A stretch of 64,000 nucleotides of DNA from Parasponia andersonii (Eukaryota; Streptophyta; Magnoliopsida; Rosales; Cannabaceae). Under the pieces are notes generated by a model. It did no database searches. It was not told the DNA's origin and worked only from the letters and a program-made list of their open reading frames with translations. Numbering within the stretch: position 1 is the first letter of the stretch; every line of letters begins with the position of its first letter. The DNA lies in assembly GCA_002914805.1 (NCBI GenBank), contig JXTB01000288.1, forward strand, positions 371,935 through 435,934, written 5' to 3'. Below, piece after piece: positions 57,031 to 64,000 of the stretch. Made by a program: the position numbers and the translations under genes.

Positions 57031-60000
57031 ATTTTAGATAAAAACTTTGATATGTAATTAATTAAAATCCAAAACAATCCCTATACTTGGATCTTAATAT
57101 TTTGATCTCCAAATTGCTACAAATCTCACACAAAAGAAAACTATTTCCATTATACTTAGTCATATAAATTGAAATTAAAGATTTAATAATTAAATTGATA
57201 GATAGATTAGACTTGTGCTTGACTTAAAGATAAATTTAGGATGTTTAAAGCCAATAGTTTTAATTTCACAGCCAAAAAATAAATGTGAAACTAAATGTGC
57301 TAAAGGTTCATTTATGATTTTGAAATGACTAAGAACAATAGTCTTTACATGCTGCAACCTACAAGTGTCAACATTTTAATGCACTGTAGTTGATGTTGTA
57401 TCAAAGGAGTTTGAGAAGACCATGTTATGGAGTCAAAGACTAAGGCAAATAATTAAGAAGAGTCTTAAAAAACTTAACTACGTAAAATTTATTTGGTGAA
57501 GATAAGATTGAAGACTTTGATTCTATGAGCATTACATTTTTGACAAGGAATGCAGGTTTGATAAAAGCTATTTCTAAGAGTAAAGAATGGTACGAGTCAA
57601 GTTCGGATCAAGCGGATTGACCCAAACTTGACATTTTTTAAAATTTTTATTATTATTATTATATATAAAATTCATTCAAATAGGTCGACCTAATTTTGAC
57701 GCGCATCCTTTTTTTTTCGTCTCTAACCTACAAAAAAATTGTGTCTTATCATCGTATCATAACCTAAATTGCCACACCTACTTAGTTATAAACTTTTAAG
57801 ATTAGTCATATAGTAAATTTTAGGCCAAAAAATAATCAAATAGCTAGTCAAGTGTCCCCTCCAAAATCGGTAAGTTTCTCAAAAATAACCTAAAAACATA
57901 TATCTTTCCGCTTAATAGCACCTAGGTGCTATATATGTAGCATTGTGGCGCTATTTTAAATGAAATTTTCCTCTTTTAAGGTGTAGCGACTCATTGTTTT
58001 TTTTCCCCTCCCTCTCTCTCTCTCTAAAATTGCTCATTTGTAGCATTACAGCACTACTGAATGGCGCTTAGTCACTATACTTGCTATCCCATTTCTCCAA
58101 CAGCTCCTTTTAAGCGCTTCCAAGCTACCATTTAGAATTGTATTGCTCAAATATTTCATAGATCAATTTTTTGCACTCAAACTAATCCAAATTACTATGT
58201 TTTGACATATATGAAATTGACAACCAAAATGCATATAAAACTCACACAAATCTCGAGAATCAACCAAATTCCAAGTTTAAATGAAACTTAACTAGTGAAT
58301 AAAATTCACTCATAATTTTTCAAGTCATAATCATTGCTCTTGGAATTTTTTTTTTTTTTCGGGGGGGGAGAAAAAGTTCCGGGAAACTCATGAATTTTGG
58401 GTCCAATCCATTAACTTGGTCCTTAAAAAATAGGTTGAAGCCATTTCAAGATTTCAATCCTAAGCGTCTAGTCTGCAAAAAAAGTTAAAGGATATTCCTT
58501 ATTAGCATGTTAATTGTCCATGTTTCTCTTATAGTTCATCTACCTACAAAAAGATATCCAAGTGAAATACAAATAATTGTCTGTTAGTGTGTAAGAAAAC
58601 GATCTACACACATTTGAATCAATAAGTAGTCAAACTCTTAATCACTGCTATGCTGAAGTGTATCCGAAGCAAGCATTTGGTATGTAACTTATCGTTTGAC
58701 TTAGAAAGGATTCTAGCTAGCTAGTTAATATAACCTTTTCTTGTATTTATTGTCTGTTTCCCTGTCATTATTGTCATTATTGTCATTATTATGTTTGGGT
58801 AATTATATTAATAGCCATTGAACTACGCTGTTTTACCAATTTGGCTATAGAATCCACACTAAACTATACCATTGTTGTATCTATGGCATTACCAAATTAT
58901 GCCCCATCGTACGTTTTGTCATTTTCGCAAAGCACCCTGTTGTAACCATGGCAATACCAAATTATGCTCAATCGTATGCTTTGTCATTTTTGCAAAGCAA
59001 CTTCTTGTAACTATGGTATTATTAAATTATGCCCTATTGTACACTTTGTCATTTTCGCAAAATATTTAGTTTGGTAACTACGTCGACAATGAAACTCAAG
59101 TCTCAAAACATGTACGCTTTGTCATTTTTGCAAAGCATCCTATTGTAACTATAGCATTACCAAATTATGCCCTTTACGGGCCATCGTATGCTTTGTCATT
59201 TTCGTAATTGACATTATCAAATTATGGCCCATCGTACGTTTGTCATTTTCGCAAATTACTAAGTTTAGTAACTACGTCGACAATGAAACTCAAGTTCCAA
59301 AACCAAATCATATCTCATAGTATAACAATACTATAATTGAACTGTAACACCACTGGAGATGTGAGACTTGAGTGTTATAATCTTGAATAGGGTCCACATT
59401 TACTATGATTTCGGCCTGTAGTGGGTCTAAATGCCAGTTTAAGAGTACTTTTGAGCTCAAGAACTACCACTTATATACTCATGATTTTCAGAGAGCATAC
59501 CGATGTGGAACTTGTGGCATTACACATTACTATAATTGAAACCTTTGTTTTTCTTGTTTTTTTCTAGAATAAAACCATGGATCAGAATTGAAAAAGAAGT
59601 TAAATGATGAAGAAACTATATTGAGAAATGTTGTCGTTAATTAACTAGAGTTTATTAGTTAAGGAAGATGATTAGCTAGGCTCCTATATCTTAGGTAGCC
59701 CTTCTAATGATCTGGCTTTTAAATAAACTTTAGCACTGTTTTAATATGAAGAGCAAGTAAAAAACTCGTGGAGAACCTATCTGAACCTACACTAAGTAAT
59801 GTAACTTGTAAAACACTCCATAGACAACCTGGCATTTCACCTTTTGTTATCGGTCTCGTCGATTGACGAACTCGATCGTGATATGGATGTTCAGCTCAAG
59901 CAATCAGAAAATTTAGCTCAAAACTCAAAGAGACAAATAGGTAGTTTTTGCATTAATCTCTATTTCATATTACAGTTTATAGTGTCTTTCCCCTGCTTTC

Positions 60001-60237
60001 TCCTTTCTTGAGAGCCTTACCAAAGCCAAAACCTACAAAAGATCCATATATACATGGATTTTAGTACAGCATCTAATTCCCTTTACAGTAACCACTTTCC
60101 TTTTCTCAAATCTAACTCTATTCTTCGTCCTATGAACAAAACCATGTATACATTCAAGCTATAGAAGTCGAAAAATCTAGAAGAGAAAATCATTGAAGTT
60201 GAATTTCTTGTATTCTCAATGACATTATTCTTCATTA
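57030..60237. other. Intergenic with minisatellite
   Basis: No gene seen. Contains a (TTA)n-type run near 57645, poly-T/poly-G tracts near 58346, 'ttgtcattat' repeats near 58766, the minisatellite listed separately, and short unclassified repeats near 59340-59520. Confidence 0.5.
58873..59310. repeat. Minisatellite, period about 65 bp, with higher-order structure
   Basis: Six to seven diverged units share CNAAATTATGCCC, ATCGTACGTTTTGTCATTTT and CGCAAAGC. Two of the units end instead in TTTAGTNNGTAACTACGTCG followed by ACAATGAAACTCAAGT (near 59070 and 59255), so the array repeats as a larger block of about 190 bp. Confidence 0.8.
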
Positions 60238-60584
60238 CTAGTTATGTATTGGCGGATTCTTTCCCGCCGGAGAGTAATCCATAAACACTAACTCATCGCT
60301 GTCAATAAGTTCCCTCTCTTGGTTTGGTTTCAACTGATCATCATTGCTTTTCTTGGCTACATCTCCAGCTTCTTGCAAAATCCTTGCTGCCAATAGTGGG
60401 AAAAAAAAAAGCCAAAACCGAAGAAAGAAATTTAGAACCAAACTTCAAAACTTTTGAACCTGCTGCTGCATAATGAATGAAATGGAGAAAAAAATATCAA
60501 AGTCTTACCTCTAGCTGTTGTAGAGACGAAGAAGAACATGACGAGAGTTGCAATAACAAGGCGCTTGCATGGAAGCATAGCCAT
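60238..60584 (-). CDS. RGF/GOLVEN (CLEL)-type secreted signalling peptide precursor
   Basis: Two exons (60509-60584 and 60238-60386) join in frame to 74 residues. Residues 1-25 (MAMLPCKRLVIATLVMFFFV then STTAR) form a signal peptide with a basic N-terminus and hydrophobic core. The middle is charged and variable. The C-terminus is DYSPAGKNPPIHN, matching the RGF/GLV consensus D-Y...P-P-x-H-N. In that family the Tyr is sulfated by TPST, a Pro is hydroxylated, and the 13-mer acts outside the cell on RGF receptor kinases to control root meristem size, gravitropism and root hairs. The splice (AGAG|GTAAGA, GGCAG|CAAGG) keeps the frame. A TATA box lies 72 bp upstream of the ATG. The family members are usually 70-130 residues, so the length fits. 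Which member it is cannot be told. Confidence 0.88.
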
Positions 60585-60655
60585 CTTAAAATCTTCTAAG
60601 AGTGATTAAATTCAATCTACTTCTTTGCATATCAACTTCACTACAACTAGTCCAT

Positions 60656-60663
60656 TATATATA
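60656..60663 (-). promoter_or_regulatory. TATA box of the RGF/GLV-type gene
   Basis: TATATATA within ACTATATATAATGG on the minus strand, 72 bases upstream of the start codon at 60584. This would give a leader of roughly 40 bases. Confidence 0.6.
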
Positions 60664-63600
60664 GTGGCTGAACAGTACTAGTTGCTCTCTAGATACCAAA
60701 GACATGTGGTTCAGCCCTGAAAGTGAGTGACTGAAATGCTAGTAATTTTGCCTGACCAATTTGATCACTCAGGGTCAACATCAATGTCTCCTGCTGTCTT
60801 TGCTTGAGGTGGATAGCATGGTGCTCAGAAAATCGCCTCATAATCAATGCCAAAATAAGCCTTAATCAGTTCCCTTTGAGGTATTACCTGCCAGTTGGGG
60901 GTGTCTCACTTTTGTTCCTAAATAGAAGTTGCAATTTTTTTTTTTCCCTTTTTCCTGTCTAGTATATCCAAGAACTTTTCCCCTTTCATTTTTTTTTTTG
61001 ACTTGAGTCCAAGAGTTACTAATCCTTGAATGCTTAACCCCACAGCTTGAAGTTGAGGGTGGAAAGAGGTTCATTTCAACCCTTAACTCCTCACCAATCT
61101 AGCGTATCAATTCTTTAGCTACCTTTAGTTTAAGAATAGGAGCCTATTACCACATGCAGGCAAAATATTTAGAACCTACTTCAGCCTAACCAAGAAAAAT
61201 TTGAAACAAATTATAGGCACTCTTAAAAGAATATCCTACTCTTTTCAAATTTACTTGGCGGATATTTATCTACTTCTTCAAATTAGCCGATGAGCTCAAT
61301 GCGGACAATATTTTATAATATAACATAAGAACAAAGAGTAAGTCTAGAATTCTCTCACTAAGAAGCAAGTGGTAACCTCCCCTACAGCATAAAGGTGGCT
61401 ACTACTTTTACATATCAACGAGGCTAAAACAAAAAAGGAGGAATTGTACTAGAATACTACATAACAAATAAGGGGTTGGTAGCTTTACATATATACCAAT
61501 AGCACTAGGAAAAATAAAACTCATTGAGAAAAATTTTAAAGTCTTTGCAATCACAATCAAGTATTTGTCTTGGGAGAACAGATTGATAGGTTACCGAGTG
61601 AACTAGATGAATGTGCTTGTTTTATTAATCATTGAAGAAACCAAGCATTAATGAATGTAGGGAGATACAACACTAGTGGGCCTGCAATCATTTTCAGATA
61701 AAGTGGTGAAGGGCAGTGTTGTGTACGAAAATCACATGGGCCTGGACCTTTGATGATCATCTTCTGGGTGGGCCTGCTTTTGTCCCCCTGAGTATTGCAC
61801 ATAGAAATAAACATGCCTGAGACAGACATTGATGCAGAGAATGAAACAGATTAAGTATGAGGAAGGGAAGATCGTTTTACTAAAAGGATTTGATATAAAA
61901 CTTCTTTTCCAAGAGAAACATATACATAAATTATTTACTTGATTTGCTCTTTTTTTCTTTTTTTCTTTTGGTAGTGAATTATTTAATATTATTATGAGAT
62001 GATGGCTGGTATCCAAAGTCATCCCAAGAACTTTTCAAATTATTTGAAGGTGATATATTGGAGCAGTTGTCAGTTGGATTCTCTTGCACAACTCCTAGTC
62101 ATTGATTTATTTATAATCTCATCGATCTTTCTTCCCCTTTTTTCCCTTGAGTAATTATAATTTACTAATGTCTGTGATACATACCCTAAAGGCCTGCTTC
62201 AAACAATTTGACGTGCCCCCAAAATGTGAGAGAAAATAATATCTTGTATACTTGTAGATGACTATCTATTATTTTTATATTGGCCTATATATTGTCCCAG
62301 TAACATAATTTTTGAAACTCAGACTAACTATTCGCCATTAAGGGGTCGGTCTAAGCGGTAATATCTAATCTCTCTGAGCATATTCTAGTAAATTTTCCGG
62401 AGAAAAAAAAAAACAACAACAACAAAAAGAAAATTGGAATAACATTTTGACTGGCCATGGACCTTGTTATTCTCTATTGACATTACGAAACTCTAACTAT
62501 TTGTCTTCTACCCAACATTCATTAGTTAAGTAGCTAGTCCTTTGAAGTGATGTAACTTGGAGAGTTGGGAATCCCTCTATGTATAGGCACTAGCTAGCAT
62601 TGTCTTGATATGAGTCTATAATTAGGTACCAATCAATGAAATTGCTCACCAAAAAAAAAAAAAAGAGAATACTTTGCAAAATGACCTTCCATTACAATCA
62701 TTGAAACTAATTATGTGCATTATTTTTTATAGCACCCTTTGGTTTCAAACTTCAAACCCACCAAACAAAAAGTACCAAAGGGAAAAACTACACAAAAAAC
62801 TTGCATTATTGTGAGGAGTACTAGAATTTTAGGTTTCTTTCAATTGTAGGACTTGGATTGGGAGATTTTCACAAGGGATATATATTTATATATATATGCC
62901 CATCACTTGATTGTGGAAGCTTTTGTTTCCAAAATGGAGAACTACTATTATCTAATCCAAAGAAAATAAAATGATAGTAATAAATGAAAGAAAGATACAC
63001 TTAACTGAACAAGAAATTAACAACTGACGATGATGGACTTTTTGGAAGCTCCTTTCTGGAGTTGTTTTCAAGAAATAGTAAAAGGACAAACATTGTTTTT
63101 CTTTTTCTTTTTCCTAAATAATCATGCTAGTTAAAAGGTAAAGTAGAGAACTTGGAATAAAAAAACCCAATATTTTAAATTTAGAAGAAAATAGAAAATA
63201 GTTATTTATCGTTATGTCTTGTATAACATACAAAAACTTTATTTATCAGCAAAATAAATATATTAGTGCAGCACATAAAAATCATTACAATTGTATCTAT
63301 GGTTCATCCAATATTTCTCTAATAATTAGTCTGCGTTTAGAACCAAAAAGTTCGGTGACTTGGCAATGCCATAGAGAGACAAACTATATAGTACATACAT
63401 ATAGGTTTAATGTATTTAGCAGCCAAAAAAAACCAAATAAAAAACGAAAAAAAAGGGGTGGTGCAGCCCATAAAAACCCATTAAAATTTATCTTCCAATA
63501 ATTAGTTTGAGTTTTAAACCAAAAAAGTTTGGTGACTTGGCAATGTCAAAGAGAGACAAACACAAGTGACAAGGAATAAGGTTAAATTAGATATCAACAA

Positions 63601-64000
63601 ATTAATGCCACAAAATGACAAACCAATATTTTCTTGCTTCGGTTTTTGATATTAGGCCTTTGGTCTATAAGGCAATAAGCCATGCCCGACCGGCCTCGGA
63701 TTCGAGAGAGACACGCACCGAGCCGAGCCATATGATCAACTTACCATCGAGACCCAACATGAAAGGGAAGCTCACCCTTGTCCATATTGTATAATACATT
63801 ATATATTTTTAATCTCCTTCTCCTACCCAACATGAGTTGGACATAAAGCGGAAGTGAGATTATCTTGCGTGGATCACGTGACCAAGGGTATGGCAACCCA
63901 TGATTTGTCATGTGCCCGCCCCATTGTTGGTAGGGTTTGTTTCTGAACGGCAAATTATAGTCAGTTATGTCAAAATCAAACGTTATACAAATGTGAGAAA
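60664..64000. other. Intergenic, upstream of the peptide gene
   Basis: No gene recognised; frames are short and lack motifs. Contains a diverged direct repeat (63266-63561) and a moderately GC-rich end (63660-63950) that may be part of another LTR or gene but was not identified. Confidence 0.45.
63266..63561. repeat. Diverged direct repeat, two copies about 195 bp apart
   Basis: 63266-63384 and 63461-63561 both start GTGCAGCNCATAAAAA and end in GGTGACTTGGCAATGNCA then AGAGAGACAAAC, with AATAATTAGTNTGNGTTT inside. Between them lies a purine-rich spacer. Confidence 0.8.

Noticed and set aside
61732-62022. Frames of 66-96 codons near 61.6-62.0 kb
   Set aside because: Low-complexity, overlapping one another, without motif or codon bias.
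62320-62400. tRNA A-box-like string GGTCTAAGCGG, possible SINE
   Set aside because: No B-box was found at the right distance and no target duplication or A-tail unit supports a SINE.
63660-63960. Possible TRIM or Cassandra element at the right end
   Set aside because: No 5S rRNA promoter boxes and no paired terminal repeats can be seen within the window.

Overview
This is nuclear DNA of a flowering plant, most likely a eudicot. It is AT-rich, its genes are split by GT-AG introns, and it is full of nested LTR retrotransposons and MITEs. I cannot name the species. Only two genes look functional: a complete bifunctional dehydroquinate dehydratase/shikimate dehydrogenase (DHD/SDH) gene at 40651-45847 (minus), and a small RGF/GOLVEN-type secreted peptide gene at 60238-60584 (minus).

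The core of the window is a direct duplication of the DHD/SDH gene. Copy B (40651-45847) has 11 exons that join without a break into 529 codons. Copy A (4061-22764, same strand) keeps the same 11 exons and splice phases. It has a net 8-nt loss in exon 3 that brings a TGA at 21838-21840, and transposons have stretched it to 18.7 kb. Its intron 3 holds a solo-LTR-like insert (about 20798-21085). Intron 4 holds a 7.4-kb Ty1/copia element (12865-20279, TSD CAAAC), itself broken by a 2.9-kb chromovirus-type solo LTR (15660-18576, TSD GGATA). Intron 5 holds a minus-strand copia element (6162-11861), itself broken by a Ty3/gypsy 3' fragment (about 8095-8815). The duplicated block starts at about 3838 (A) and 40371 (B) and seems to reach at least about 26.6 kb and 49.1 kb.

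Between and beside the two copies lie: 1-3837, a repeat-dense AT-rich stretch that may be the end of a Mutator-like element; 22765-26648, intergenic with a MITE and a hAT-like element; 26649-31587, a complete but decayed plus-strand copia element with perfect TSD GTATA; 31588-40370, intergenic with MITEs, a MATE transporter exon remnant and a 2-oxoglutarate dioxygenase exon remnant; 45848-49150, intergenic with a MITE; 49150-57000, a copia remnant split by a minus-strand chromovirus (50472-56931) that itself carries a foreign insert of about 700 bp; 57000-60237, intergenic with a higher-order minisatellite; and 60585-64000, intergenic with a diverged direct repeat. No RNA genes, CRISPR arrays or prokaryotic features were seen.

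DHD/SDH carries out steps 3 and 4 of the shikimate pathway (3-dehydroquinate to 3-dehydroshikimate to shikimate). Copy B keeps every catalytic motif I can check and is presumably the working gene. The retrotransposon coding regions all carry stops or frameshifts, so none looks autonomous. No clearly new biological system is evident. The most useful leads are the duplicate gene's decay by nested insertion, the ambiguous N-terminal leader of DHD/SDH, an unidentified insert in the gypsy RNase H region, a MITE family with four copies, and a cluster of palindromic motifs at 37.85-38.88 kb.
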